A stretch of DNA of 64,000 bases from Fibrobacter sp. UWB16 (lineage in GTDB: Bacteria > Fibrobacterota > Fibrobacteria > Fibrobacterales > Fibrobacteraceae), in the NCBI RefSeq assembly GCF_900215325.1, contig NZ_OCMS01000001.1, positions 620,001 through 684,000 on the forward strand, written 5' to 3'. Made by a program: the position numbers and the translations under genes. Of the stretch, positions 1 through 8,290 are shown piece after piece. Below the pieces are notes generated by a model. That model saw only the letters and a list, made by a program, of their open reading frames with translations, was not told where the DNA came from and made no database searches. Every line of letters starts with the position of its first letter. Position 1 is the stretch's first letter.

Positions 1-334
1 ATCCACTAAATTGGCTATAAAATTCAATTTGGCTATATAAATCATCTTCATCCATAAACGCACCAAACGTTTTCTTCATCATTTCGCCATAATCCCAAGA
101 AATTCGGCGATAATCAATACCAAGACCAGCCACAACAGAGAACATCGGGTTCACAACATACTTAGCTTCAGCACCGACATTAAAACCAGCGCCCCAGCCA
201 ATTTCGAGCAAGTCGGTATTGTCGCCCCAAGCTGTACCAAAACTACCGGCAGCATGAGCACCAAACTTAAAGTTATTCTGTGCAAATACAGCACTCGTCA
301 CAACAAGAGCTGCCAAAATGAGCTTTTTAAGCAT
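1..334 (-). CDS. Outer-membrane beta-barrel-like protein, 3' end beyond window
   Basis: The reading frame starts at 334 and runs off the left edge, so only about 111 N-terminal residues are visible. A clear signal peptide (MLKKLILAALVVTSAVFAQ) is followed by alternating hydrophobic/polar residues rich in Gly and aromatics, such as FKFGAHAAGSFGTAWG, which resemble the first strands of a porin-like or PorT-like barrel. A good ribosome site (AAAGGAG) lies 8 nt before the ATG, and a promoter-like TACATTGA lies further upstream. An outer-membrane location is inferred from the signal peptide and strand pattern. No specific function can be assigned from this fragment. Confidence 0.7.
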   Translation of the reverse strand, partial: MLKKLILAALVVTSAVFAQNNFKFGAHAAGSFGTAWGDNTDLLEIGWGAGFNVGAEAKYVVNPMFSVVAGLGIDYRRISWDYGEMMKKTFGAFMDEDDLYSQIEFYSQFSG

Positions 335-502
335 ATATTTTCTCCTTTCTAGAGTTTAAAAACTTACCGTCAATGTAGTTTAAAAAGCGTTTAAAAACAA
401 GTTATTTTTTTCATATGTTAGAATTTTTTTGTTGTAAAGGACCAAAACGTTATAGCAATTCTTATAGACAAAAACTTACAACCAAATTTTTCGTCTTGCG
501 TC

Positions 503-537
503 CAAAAAAAGAATCCCGCTCTTTTGTGCGGGATTCT
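503..537 (-). terminator. Rho-independent terminator after exonuclease III gene
   Basis: On the minus strand GAATCCCGC and GCGGGATTC pair around a short ACAAAA loop, and a run of seven T follows. It lies just past the xth stop codon. Confidence 0.85.
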
Positions 538-548
538 CGAGAAACAAA

Positions 549-1355
549 CTAGATGTCTTCCGATTTCTTGATGGGGATTGGGAGGAACGGCGGTTCCAGT
601 TCCAAGCAAATCGGGCAATGGTCCGAACCTTTGACATCGCTCAAAATTTCGGAGCTCACCACATTAGGCATGAGCGCTGCATCGACAAAGCCGTAATCCA
701 AACGCCAACCGACATTGCGTTCACGGGCGCCAAAGCGATTTGACCACCAGGAATAGGCATCGCGGGTATCCGGATGCAACGTGCGGAATGTATCGACAAA
801 GCCGTTTTCGACGTACTTGTCCATCCAGGCGCGTTCAATCGGCAAGAAACCGCTCACGTTCTCGTTTTCCTTCGGACGTGCAATATCGATTTCCTTGTGG
901 CAGGTATTGTAATCCCCTACGGTCACCACATGCTTGCCATCGGCCAACCATTGTTTACAGTTTTCAAGGAATGCGTCATAAAAGCGGAGCTTGTAATCCA
1001 GGCGATCGTCCCCTTGGCCACCATTCGGGAAGTAAATGCAATTAAGCACCCAATCCGGGAACACCAGCTGGAGCACACGGCCTTCAACATCGAATTCCTC
1101 GATATCAAAGCCGTAGTTGACCGCATCCGGTTCAATCTTTGAATACACGGCCACACCACTGTAACCCTTCTTGCGCTTGCAAGCGTTCCAGTAGGTATAA
1201 TAGCCTTCACGGCTTGCAACTTCAGCGACCTGGCTTTTTTCAGCGCGGACTTCCTGAAGGCAAAGCACATCGGGATCGGTCGCAGTGAACCAATCTTCAA
1301 AGCCTTTTTTCAGTACGGAACGAATACCGTTGACGTTCCAGCTGTAGATCTTCAT
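549..1355 (-). CDS. xth: Exodeoxyribonuclease III (AP endonuclease, ExoIII family)
   Basis: A 268-residue protein, the usual length for bacterial Xth/ExoA. It cleaves 5' of abasic sites and degrades duplex DNA 3' to 5' in base-excision repair. Family motifs appear in order: KIYSWNVNGIRS at the N-terminus, the metal-binding Glu in CLQEVRAEK, YFPNGGQGDDRLDYKLRF, VGDYNTCHKEIDIARP, WRLDYGFV and the C-terminal GSDHCPICLEL with the catalytic Asp-His pair. The frame stays open 16 codons further upstream, but homology begins at MKIYSWNVNG, so the start is placed at 1355. The gene is transcribed alone, divergent from the lipoprotein gene at 1549. Confidence 0.95.
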   Translation of the reverse strand: MKIYSWNVNGIRSVLKKGFEDWFTATDPDVLCLQEVRAEKSQVAEVASREGYYTYWNACKRKKGYSGVAVYSKIEPDAVNYGFDIEEFDVEGRVLQLVFPDWVLNCIYFPNGGQGDDRLDYKLRFYDAFLENCKQWLADGKHVVTVGDYNTCHKEIDIARPKENENVSGFLPIERAWMDKYVENGFVDTFRTLHPDTRDAYSWWSNRFGARERNVGWRLDYGFVDAALMPNVVSSEILSDVKGSDHCPICLELEPPFLPIPIKKSEDI

Positions 1356-1535
1356 TTTGACCCCAATCTCAATTTTCACGCCAAAGATAGAATATTTTTT
1401 CAAACTCCAAAGGGTAGAAAGCTATCATCCCCTCCATAAAGTTAATAAAACTTTACAATTTTGTCTTTATGAGCAAAAAACTACATCGATTTCGTTCATT
1501 TTCAAAAAAATTTACGCAATATTGTTTAATAATCT

Positions 1536-1543
1536 TATATTTG
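1536..1543 (+). promoter_or_regulatory. TAnnTTTG promoter element, leaderless start
   Basis: TATATTTG ends 5 nt before the ATG at 1549. It matches the Bacteroidota -7 consensus, which would place the transcript start at or next to the start codon. No Shine-Dalgarno sequence precedes the ATG. Confidence 0.6.
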
Positions 1544-1548
1544 ATAGC

Positions 1549-2133
1549 ATGAAGAATAAATTTTTGTTGTCCTCTTGCCTCCTTGCCGTTTCATTCCTGA
1601 TTGGTTGCGCAGGTTCCTCTGCCCAGAACGGCGAAGAACTCGAAGTTCCGACCGACCTTCCGCCAATTTGCCGCGATATCGACTTTGTCGCGAACCCTGA
1701 CATGCGCGAAGTCTGCGGAGTCCGCAAGGCAAGCCGTCACAACATCGCTTATAAGAACATTCCTCAACAACGCTACTTGATCAAGCCGTCCGAGACGTCC
1801 ATCGTCAAGACAAACGACAAGCTCGAGCTCCGCTTCCAGAACTCCCTGCCGATCACGCTTGACGGTCCGATTACTGAGGAACTCGTCTTTAACCAGGAAA
1901 AGCGCCTCGAACGTATCAAGAACACTTACGATTATTTTGAAATCACGAATCCTGGTACCGAACGCCTCCGCATTTTCAAGATGGGCATCCCGACCGACCG
2001 CGGAAACAAGTACAACTTCTGCTTCCGCATCCCAGAAAGAAAGGGTAACGACAGGACTCGCAGCAGGGCCATGGGCGTAAACATCGAAACCATGTCGTGC
2101 ACGGAATTCGACAGAATCATTTCGAACCGATAA
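1549..2133 (+). CDS. Putative lipoprotein of unknown function
   Basis: A 194-residue protein. The N-terminus MKNKFLLSSCLLAVSFLIGC is a lipoprotein signal with the lipidated Cys at residue 20, so the mature protein should be anchored in the cell envelope. The frame is open for 64 codons upstream, but the signal peptide and the promoter element at 1536 fix the start at 1549. The rest is soluble, with two Cys near FCFRIPERKG and MSCTEF that might form a disulfide. I recognise no family. The gene is monocistronic with its own terminator. Confidence 0.7.
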   Translation: MKNKFLLSSCLLAVSFLIGCAGSSAQNGEELEVPTDLPPICRDIDFVANPDMREVCGVRKASRHNIAYKNIPQQRYLIKPSETSIVKTNDKLELRFQNSLPITLDGPITEELVFNQEKRLERIKNTYDYFEITNPGTERLRIFKMGIPTDRGNKYNFCFRIPERKGNDRTRSRAMGVNIETMSCTEFDRIISNR

Positions 2134-2145
2134 GAACAAGTTTTT

Positions 2146-2172
2146 AGCAGCTCTCAAAGAGCTGCTTTTTTT
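2146..2172 (+). terminator. Rho-independent terminator
   Basis: AGCAGCTC and GAGCTGCT pair around a five-base loop and are followed by a T-run, 12 bp after the lipoprotein stop codon. Confidence 0.9.
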
Positions 2173-2177
2173 ATGAT

Positions 2178-2207
2178 GGAGATTCCCGCTCCATGGCGGG
2201 AATGACA
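2178..2207. repeat. Palindromic dispersed repeat, GGAGATTCCCGC family (copy 1)
   Basis: GGAGATTCCCGC, a short loop, then GCGGGAATGACA. Related copies occur at 29109, 29171, 37449-37787, 45385, 49021 and 53254, all between genes. Confidence 0.7.
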
Positions 2208-2262
2208 GAAAAGTGTCATTTTTTCGATTCTCTTTTTTGCTAAATTATCGGGCGGTAAAAAA

Positions 2263-3150
2263 GTGAACGAAAACAAGTACATACACAACGCTCTGCGGCA
2301 GATTCATGTGGATACGCCCTGTTCTCCCATTTCCGGATTCTCGATTTCCGGACTTGCAACATACATCCAAATTCCAGAGCTCGATTTTTGCATTGACATG
2401 GGCGAATGCCCGCTCTCGGCTATTCCCCTGAACCACGTGTTCCTGACGCACGCCCACGGCGACCATGCCCGTTGCCTGATGCGTCACCACAGTTTGCGCA
2501 AGATGATGGGCGTGGAACGCGACAGCGTTTATTACATGCCTGAATGCGTGAGCGAAAACGCAAAGGCTTGGATCAAGGCAGAAGCTTTATTCGAAGGTGT
2601 TGGCGAAGCGAAATTCCGCTACCCGGAAATTGAACCGGTTGTCGCAGGCGAATTGCAATTTTTGAGATACCGCAAGGACCTCGCGCTCGAAGCGTTCGAA
2701 GTCAAGCACTCCATCCCGGCAATGGGCGGCACGCTCTACTTTTACAAGAAGAAACTCAAGGACGAATTCCTCGGAAAGACTCCGACCGAAATTATTGAAC
2801 TCCGCAAGAACGGGGTCGAAATCACGCGTGAAGTTTACGAGCCGCTCGTAAGCTTTATGGGCGATTGCCTTGGCGAAAGCCTGCTCGACAACAGTCGCGT
2901 TTTCCAGTCGAAGGTGCTGATTACAGAATGCACGTTCCTCGACGATGGCGAAGAAGCGATGAGCAAAAAGAAGGGCCACAGCCACTTGAAAGACATCGTG
3001 CATGCGCTCAACGAACTTGACGACGAAATCAAGTGCGAAAAAATCATATTGAGTCATTTCTCGATGAAGTATTCAGAAAGGCACATCCGCGAGATGCTTG
3101 ACAAGGCCATCCCGGAGAAGTTTAAGGAGAGGATTGTAGCGTTTATTTAG
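2263..3150 (+). CDS. Metallo-beta-lactamase-fold hydrolase, RNase Z-like
   Basis: A 295-residue protein starting at GTG. The metal-binding motif THAHGDH (His63, His65, Asp67, His68) is followed by further ligand-like positions in FMGDCLGES, ITECTFLDD, GHSHLKDI and a late LSHFS. This is the order seen in tRNase Z-type members, where the enzyme trims tRNA 3' ends. Support for RNase Z itself is moderate, because other MBL hydrolases share the layout. A TAAATTAT promoter-like element at 2241 lies shortly upstream. TrmB follows about 200 bp later, which would suit a shared tRNA role, but a dispersed repeat separates them. Confidence 0.75.
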   Translation: MNENKYIHNALRQIHVDTPCSPISGFSISGLATYIQIPELDFCIDMGECPLSAIPLNHVFLTHAHGDHARCLMRHHSLRKMMGVERDSVYYMPECVSENAKAWIKAEALFEGVGEAKFRYPEIEPVVAGELQFLRYRKDLALEAFEVKHSIPAMGGTLYFYKKKLKDEFLGKTPTEIIELRKNGVEITREVYEPLVSFMGDCLGESLLDNSRVFQSKVLITECTFLDDGEEAMSKKKGHSHLKDIVHALNELDDEIKCEKIILSHFSMKYSERHIREMLDKAIPEKFKERIVAFI

Positions 3151-3158
3151 ACGAGAGA
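3147..3158 (+). repeat. Short dispersed motif TTAGACGAGAG
   Basis: TTAGACGAGAGA overlaps the stop codon of the MBL gene. The same string follows the sufD stop (53243-53253) and appears inverted at 45425-45436 and 49186-49197. Confidence 0.5.
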
Positions 3159-3297
3159 ACGGCGCAAGCGCCTACAGACGACAAATGCATAAGGCGAGAG
3201 TCGCAGACATGCTTGAATGGATATGACCGAGCCTAGCATTTGGGACATAAGCGAAGCGAATGTACAAAGACAAGAGTGAGCGAAATGCGCAGACAGC

Positions 3298-3337
3298 GTC
3301 ATCCTGAGGACCGCAGGGACGAAGGATCCAGTAAAGT
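3298..3337 (+). repeat. Dispersed repeat, GTCATCCTGAG...GGATCCAGT family (copy 1)
   Basis: GTCATCCTGAGG, a variable GC-rich middle, then GAAGGATCCAGTAAAGT. It sits in the 206-bp gap before trmB, which holds no gene. Related copies are at 8228, 20447, 23665, 42139-42222, 44478, 49068, 59978, 60688 and 62927. Confidence 0.75.
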
Positions 3338-3356
3338 TTAATAGGAAACAAACAAC

Positions 3357-4109
3357 ATGGCAGAAGAAATCAACAACGAAATTTTAGAAGAAGAAAAGGC
3401 TCCGAAGGAAGTCGTGATTCCGGAGTTTTACCGCGACTTGAGTCAGGACCCGCAAATGAAGGCGCTGTGGCATTATGTGTTCCGCACAAATGGCGACCGC
3501 AAGCCCATCAAGACTCCGGACGGAAAGCCGCACAAGCTCGACTTCACCTGGAAGGACATGTTCCCGAACGAAAACGGACACATCGAAGTCGAAATCGGAA
3601 GTGGCAAGGGCAACTTCATGACGGACTATGCCGAGAAGCATCCGGACTACTTTATCATGGGTAGCGAATGGGACTTCACGTGGGCAGCATTTGCACACGA
3701 ACGCATGGAAAAGCGCGGTATCGTTGCACAGGGCAATGCCGCCATGTTGCGCGGTGACGTTTTCTACTTCTTGCGCGACGCCGTAAAGGATAACACCGTG
3801 GATGCATTCCACATGTACTTCCCGGACCCGTGGCCAAAGGAACGCCACCACAAGAACCGCTTGCTCCGCCCCGACTTTCTCGATGAAGTCGCACGTTGCT
3901 TAAAGCCGGGCAAGCGCATTTTCTACTGGGGTACTGACCACAAGGAATACAACGAAATCGCTCTTGAAACATTCGATGCCTATCCGACTTGCAAGGTGCT
4001 TGTCCGCAATACGGCAGAACCCACCGAAGGCATCACGACCGGTTTCGAACGCAAGTACAAGAAAGAAGGCAGACCTATTTACAGAAGTATTATTGAGTTT
4101 GAGAAGTAG
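3357..4109 (+). CDS. trmB: tRNA (guanine-N7-)-methyltransferase
   Basis: A 250-residue SAM-dependent enzyme that makes m7G46 in the tRNA variable loop. The SAM-binding motif EVEIGSGKGNF is followed by the family signature YFPDPWPKERHHKNRL and a C-terminal TTGFERKYKKEG. The first 60 residues form an acidic extension (EEINNEILEEEKAPKE) that short family members lack. AGGAA lies 11 nt before the ATG. The gene precedes recN by only 31 bp, so co-transcription is likely. Confidence 0.95.
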   Translation: MAEEINNEILEEEKAPKEVVIPEFYRDLSQDPQMKALWHYVFRTNGDRKPIKTPDGKPHKLDFTWKDMFPNENGHIEVEIGSGKGNFMTDYAEKHPDYFIMGSEWDFTWAAFAHERMEKRGIVAQGNAAMLRGDVFYFLRDAVKDNTVDAFHMYFPDPWPKERHHKNRLLRPDFLDEVARCLKPGKRIFYWGTDHKEYNEIALETFDAYPTCKVLVRNTAEPTEGITTGFERKYKKEGRPIYRSIIEFEK

Positions 4110-4140
4110 GTATTAGGATTTCAGGTAGCTCAAATTAATC

Positions 4141-5790
4141 ATGTTAAAGCAACTCACAATAAACAGCTTTACACTCATTGCCGAAGCAAGCGTCCCGTTC
4201 CATGAAGGTTTTACCGCAATCACGGGTGAAACTGGCGCCGGCAAGTCCGTCTTGATGAAAGCGCTCCGCATGGTCTGCGGAGACAAGTCGCAAGCGTCGA
4301 TGGTCCGCACAGGCGAAGAAAAGGCGGTCATCGAAGGGACATTCGACATTTCGAACGAACCCGAAGTCAAACAAATTCTTGCAAAGTTAGAACTCGATGA
4401 CGACGATGAACTCATCATCCGCCGCGAGATTCTTGAAAACGGAAAGGGACGCGCCCGCGTGAACGGTTCTGTCGTCAGTCTCTCGGATTTGCAGGAGCTT
4501 GGAGAATCGCTTATCCAGATGCACGGGCAGAGCGAACAGCTGTTATTGCGCGATATTCGCACACATGCAAAGATGCTCGATGAATACGCGGGCAACAACG
4601 AATTGCTGATAAACTATTCAAAAAGCTACAACGCCTGGAACAACGTTCTCGCCGAAATTCAAAAGACTGAAGCGCACGCCAAAGATCTGGCGCAGCAAAA
4701 GGACTTTTTGAAATTCCAATACGATGAACTTTCCAAGGCGGCACTCCGCGATGGCGAAGAAGAAGAGCTTGAAGAAAAAGTCAACGTTGCAAGCAAGAGC
4801 GAAGCGGAACACAATCTGCTGAATGAAATTCAGGGATTGATCGGTTGCGACAACGGCATCTTGGAACAGGTCCAGAACCTTCAGTACAAGTTGCGCAGCC
4901 TTGCGCAAAAGATTCCGCATTACGAAGAAGACTTGAATGCCCTCGTCGAAGTCGCGGACCCGTTCGAAGGAATTTGCAAGGACCTGCAGAGGCTCCGCCC
5001 GTCAAAGTCCATGAGCCCCGTCGAAATCGACCGAGCCAATTCTCGAATTGCAACGATTCAAAAACTCAAGCGCAAGTACCGCACCGATGTCGCAGGGCTT
5101 ATCGCGCTCACCGAACAACGTAAGCAGGAACTCGACAGTCTCGAGAATCTCGACGCCGACCTCGATGAGCTCAAACGCAAAGCAGAAGCACACAAAGCAG
5201 AGACCTACCGCTTGGCATCAAGTCTCACCGAGAAGCGTAAAGAAGCTGCCCAGCGCTTTGACTCGGCCGTGCAAGAAATCTTGCACAGCCTCGGCATGCC
5301 CAAAGCCAAATTCTTTACGAGCATCACGGAGCAGGACCCGACACCAAACGGCGCAGACCGCATCGAATTCTTGCTCGCCCCGAACCCGGGCGAAGGCGAA
5401 AAGTCGTTGCAAAAGGCAGTCTCCGGCGGTGAACTCAGCCGTGTGCTGCTAGCCATCAAGAGCGTCATGGCAGAACTCGACAAGGTCCCGCTCCTGATTT
5501 TCGACGAAGTGGATTCCGGAATTTCGGGCGAAACGGGCAATAGCATTGGCGAAGCACTGCGCAATTTGGGCAAGCACCACCAGGTGCTCACCATCACCCA
5601 CTTGCATCAAGTCGCAAGCCGAGCCCAAAATCAGCTCGCCGTGAGCAAGAAAGAGATTGACGGAAGGACATTTACGTCCATTATTGACCTCGACAACAAC
5701 GGACGTATCGAAGAAATTGCTAGAATGTTAGGTGGAACTTCGGAAACAGTCCGCACCCATGCAAAGCAACTGTTGGAGAATAATTTATGA
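4141..5790 (+). CDS. recN: DNA repair protein RecN
   Basis: A 549-residue SMC-like ATPase acting in double-strand break repair, of normal family length. The Walker A motif GETGAGKS is at residues 29-36. A long coiled-coil middle carries acidic stretches such as DGEEEELEEKVN. The C-terminal half has the ABC signature AVSGGELSRVLLAIK, Walker B LLIFDEVDSGISGETG and the H-loop TITHLHQVAS. The stop overlaps the start of the next gene (ATGA, 5787-5790), so the two are translationally coupled. Confidence 0.97.
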   Translation: MLKQLTINSFTLIAEASVPFHEGFTAITGETGAGKSVLMKALRMVCGDKSQASMVRTGEEKAVIEGTFDISNEPEVKQILAKLELDDDDELIIRREILENGKGRARVNGSVVSLSDLQELGESLIQMHGQSEQLLLRDIRTHAKMLDEYAGNNELLINYSKSYNAWNNVLAEIQKTEAHAKDLAQQKDFLKFQYDELSKAALRDGEEEELEEKVNVASKSEAEHNLLNEIQGLIGCDNGILEQVQNLQYKLRSLAQKIPHYEEDLNALVEVADPFEGICKDLQRLRPSKSMSPVEIDRANSRIATIQKLKRKYRTDVAGLIALTEQRKQELDSLENLDADLDELKRKAEAHKAETYRLASSLTEKRKEAAQRFDSAVQEILHSLGMPKAKFFTSITEQDPTPNGADRIEFLLAPNPGEGEKSLQKAVSGGELSRVLLAIKSVMAELDKVPLLIFDEVDSGISGETGNSIGEALRNLGKHHQVLTITHLHQVASRAQNQLAVSKKEIDGRTFTSIIDLDNNGRIEEIARMLGGTSETVRTHAKQLLENNL

Positions 5791-6947
5791 CAGAACCAGA
5801 AAATACATCTGATGTTCGTTTACGTTCACGCATTTGGAGTGTGTTACGAGCACTCATATTTATCTGCGTCATAATCTTCATCTGGAAAGACTGGACCACG
5901 ATGGCATGTTCCTTTGTGGGTATCGCTCTTATCATGGGTTGGGTCAACTTGTTCCAGCTCAAGAGCCAGGAAATTGAAAAACCGTATTACAGACTTTGGC
6001 TTAATACCATTGACGGTTTTTTACAGTTCATCGTGATGACTAGTATTTTCGTCCGAGACCTGTTCCAAAACGAAAGTGCCGAAAAAATTCTAGGTGTCGG
6101 TTGCGCCGTTTTGCTGGGGCGATTAATCGCGCACACGCTATTCTCGCTCGGAGTTCTCCGCGAAGGCAAGCAACTCCCCCGCAAGCGCCGTTGGAGCAAG
6201 CTCGCCAATTTATCCATTACAATTACGATGGGCGTGTACTTGCTGAACTTGGAAAATTTCCAACAAATTATGATGGTGATTTCCATTTTGCTCATCGCCG
6301 CCTCCACAGCCGCTTACGCTTACTGGTACTACCGCGACCCAGCACACAGAAAACCGCTTTCGATTGCAAGCCAGCTCACCATGAGCCGCATTGTGCTCAC
6401 GCCGTTTTTCCTCTGGGTATTTTTCTACGATAACGATCTGGACTACAGCAACAACAATATCGTTTTCAAAGTCTTGGCTCTCGTGATGGTGCTTGGCTTT
6501 ATGCTCACCGACTTTTTGGATGGCAAGCTTGCCCGCGCGATGGGCGAAGTCAGCACACTCGGCAAGTACCTCGATCCGTTCAGCGACAAGATTTCGAACA
6601 TGACGATTTTCATGTGCTTCATCGCCACAGGTTATGCGCCTGTGTGGATGGTCGCCCTGATTTACTTCCGCGAATCTAGCGTGGAGACTCTCAGAACTCT
6701 CGCCGCAAGCGAAGGCCTTGTAATGCCCGCACGCCGCAGTGGCAAATGGAAAACTGCATTGCAGGGGATTGGCATTGTAGCAATTCTCCTCGGAGCAATT
6801 GACCCCATCCGCGAATTGATTCCAGGATTCAACAACATTTGGCAGCAGTTCCCGATTGTGGTGATGGGCGTCATAACCGCCATTACAATCATCAGTGGAA
6901 TTGATTATTTCTACGCCAGCAAGCACATTTTGAAAAAATTCGTATAG
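5787..6947 (+). CDS. CDP-alcohol phosphatidyltransferase with N-terminal membrane domain
   Basis: A 386-residue polytopic membrane protein. The CDP-alcohol motif D-x2-DG-x2-AR-x8-G-x3-D-x3-D is complete at DFLDGKLARAMGEVSTLGKY plus LDPFSDK. PgsA-type enzymes make phosphatidylglycerophosphate from CDP-diacylglycerol and glycerol 3-phosphate, and this is the most likely activity. PgsA is usually about 180-200 residues. Here about 190 extra residues with several transmembrane segments precede the catalytic domain. The gene overlaps recN by 4 bp. The acceptor alcohol cannot be decided from sequence alone. Confidence 0.85.
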   Translation: MTEPENTSDVRLRSRIWSVLRALIFICVIIFIWKDWTTMACSFVGIALIMGWVNLFQLKSQEIEKPYYRLWLNTIDGFLQFIVMTSIFVRDLFQNESAEKILGVGCAVLLGRLIAHTLFSLGVLREGKQLPRKRRWSKLANLSITITMGVYLLNLENFQQIMMVISILLIAASTAAYAYWYYRDPAHRKPLSIASQLTMSRIVLTPFFLWVFFYDNDLDYSNNNIVFKVLALVMVLGFMLTDFLDGKLARAMGEVSTLGKYLDPFSDKISNMTIFMCFIATGYAPVWMVALIYFRESSVETLRTLAASEGLVMPARRSGKWKTALQGIGIVAILLGAIDPIRELIPGFNNIWQQFPIVVMGVITAITIISGIDYFYASKHILKKFV

Positions 6948-7033
6948 TTGATTTTTTCGTAAAAATCGCAGGAAAAAGCATAAAAAAAACTTATTCTGCG
7001 ATTTACTCTGTCCCCTAGTCTTGCCAAACCCAT

Positions 7034-7039
7034 TATAAT
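7034..7039 (+). promoter_or_regulatory. Candidate -10 box of the initiator tRNA
   Basis: A perfect TATAAT lies 24 bp before the tRNA 5' end. No convincing -35 box is found at the usual distance, so the call rests on the -10 alone. Confidence 0.45.
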
Positions 7040-7063
7040 TTTCTATATATGGGACAACCTCGA

Positions 7064-7137
<74 letters not shown>

Positions 7138-7139
7138 CT

Positions 7140-7174
7140 AAAAAGACTTAGATTAAATCTAAGTCTTTTTTTAT
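7140..7174 (+). terminator. Terminator of the tRNA-fMet gene
   Basis: AAAAGACTTAGATT and AATCTAAGTCTTTT form a nearly perfect hairpin running into T residues, immediately after the tRNA. Confidence 0.9.
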
Positions 7175-7179
7175 ATTTG
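7172..7179 (+). promoter_or_regulatory. TAnnTTTG promoter element of mqnE, leaderless start
   Basis: TATATTTG lies 4 nt before the mqnE ATG and overlaps the T-run of the tRNA terminator. No ribosome site can fit between the element and the start codon. Confidence 0.6.
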
Positions 7180-7183
7180 TAGC

Positions 7184-8224
7184 ATGTCTCGCATTTCAGA
7201 ACAAGAAGCTCTCGATTTATTTTTGAACGCACCGCTCAATGAACTTTGCGCACGCGCCAATGCTGAAAAAGAAACGCGCCACGGCAAGTCCGTTTACTGG
7301 GTGAACAACCGCCAAATCAACTACACGAACGTGTGCGTGCTGCACTGCAAATTCTGCGCATTCAGCCGCATCAAGAAAGATAGTCCGACCGCTTACGACT
7401 GGAATTACGAAACCATCCGCGACAAGGCCGCCGAAGCCATTAGCAAAGGCGCCCGCGAATTGCACATTGTTGGCGGGCTCCATCCCGACCATCCGTTCGA
7501 TTACTATATCGAGATGTTGCGCAAGCTCCGCAAGGAATTTCCGTCTGCAAACTTGAAAGCTTTTACCGCCGTTGAAATTTGCCACTTCGCCAAGATTTCT
7601 GGCCAGACACCCGAACAGATTATGGCAACGCTCAAGGACGCAGGCCTTGACGCCCTCCCGGGCGGCGGCGCCGAAATTTTAGTACAAAGTGTACGCGACA
7701 AGATTTGCCCGGGCAAGGAAACAGGCGAAGAATGGCTCGATGTCCATCGCGCTGCGCACAAGCTCGGCATTCCGACGAATGCGACCATGCTCTTCGGCCA
7801 TATCGAAAAGATTGAAGACCGCATCGCGCACATGAAGATGCTCCGCGACTTGCAAGACGAGGCTCCGGGATTTTTCGCATTCATCCCGCTCGTGTACCAT
7901 CCGGAACACAATGCGCTCCACCAGATTGTTCCGAACATCACAAGCGAAGAAGACATATTGCGCACGGTCGCCGTTTCTCGTTTGTTCTTGGACAACTTTC
8001 CGCACATCAAGGCCTACTGGATCCAGATGGGCATCGAGACTGCCATGAAGGCACTCCACGCCGGCGCATCGGATTTGGACGGTACGATTATCGAAGAGAA
8101 AATTACGCATGCCGCAGGCGCCACGGTTCCCGTGGGCATGAGCCCGGAACGCATGCATGACCTCATCAAAAAAGAAGGCCTCGTTCCGGTGGAACGAGAC
8201 GCTTTGTACGAAAAATTCTCGTAA
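7184..8224 (+). CDS. mqnE: Aminofutalosine synthase (radical SAM, menaquinone pathway)
   Basis: A 346-residue radical SAM enzyme of the futalosine route to menaquinone. The iron-sulfur cluster motif CVLHCKFC is at Cys51, Cys55 and Cys58. The stretch HIVGGLHPDHPFDYYIEMLR, then LKAFTAVEICHFA and the GGGAEIL block are characteristic of MqnE rather than the related MqnC. The protein is expected in the cytosol, joining SAM to an enolpyruvyl-benzoate substrate. No other mqn gene is present in the window. A dispersed repeat begins 4 bp after the stop. Confidence 0.93.
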   Translation: MSRISEQEALDLFLNAPLNELCARANAEKETRHGKSVYWVNNRQINYTNVCVLHCKFCAFSRIKKDSPTAYDWNYETIRDKAAEAISKGARELHIVGGLHPDHPFDYYIEMLRKLRKEFPSANLKAFTAVEICHFAKISGQTPEQIMATLKDAGLDALPGGGAEILVQSVRDKICPGKETGEEWLDVHRAAHKLGIPTNATMLFGHIEKIEDRIAHMKMLRDLQDEAPGFFAFIPLVYHPEHNALHQIVPNITSEEDILRTVAVSRLFLDNFPHIKAYWIQMGIETAMKALHAGASDLDGTIIEEKITHAAGATVPVGMSPERMHDLIKKEGLVPVERDALYEKFS

Positions 8225-8227
8225 TTC

Positions 8228-8269
8228 AAGACTTAACTGGATCCTTCGGGCATTCGCCCTCAGGATGAC
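8228..8269 (-). repeat. Dispersed repeat, GGATCCAGT family (copy 2)
   Basis: AAGACTTAACTGGATCC, a GGGCATTCGCCC hairpin middle, then CAGGATGAC, between the convergent mqnE and rmlD genes. The hairpin might also end transcripts, but there is no T-run. Confidence 0.7.
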
Positions 8270-8290
8270 GAAGTAGCAATGGCGGCGCAC

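Noticed and set aside
3151-3297. Small gene between the MBL gene and trmB
   Set aside because: No frame with a start and ribosome site; sequence is repetitive and purine-rich.
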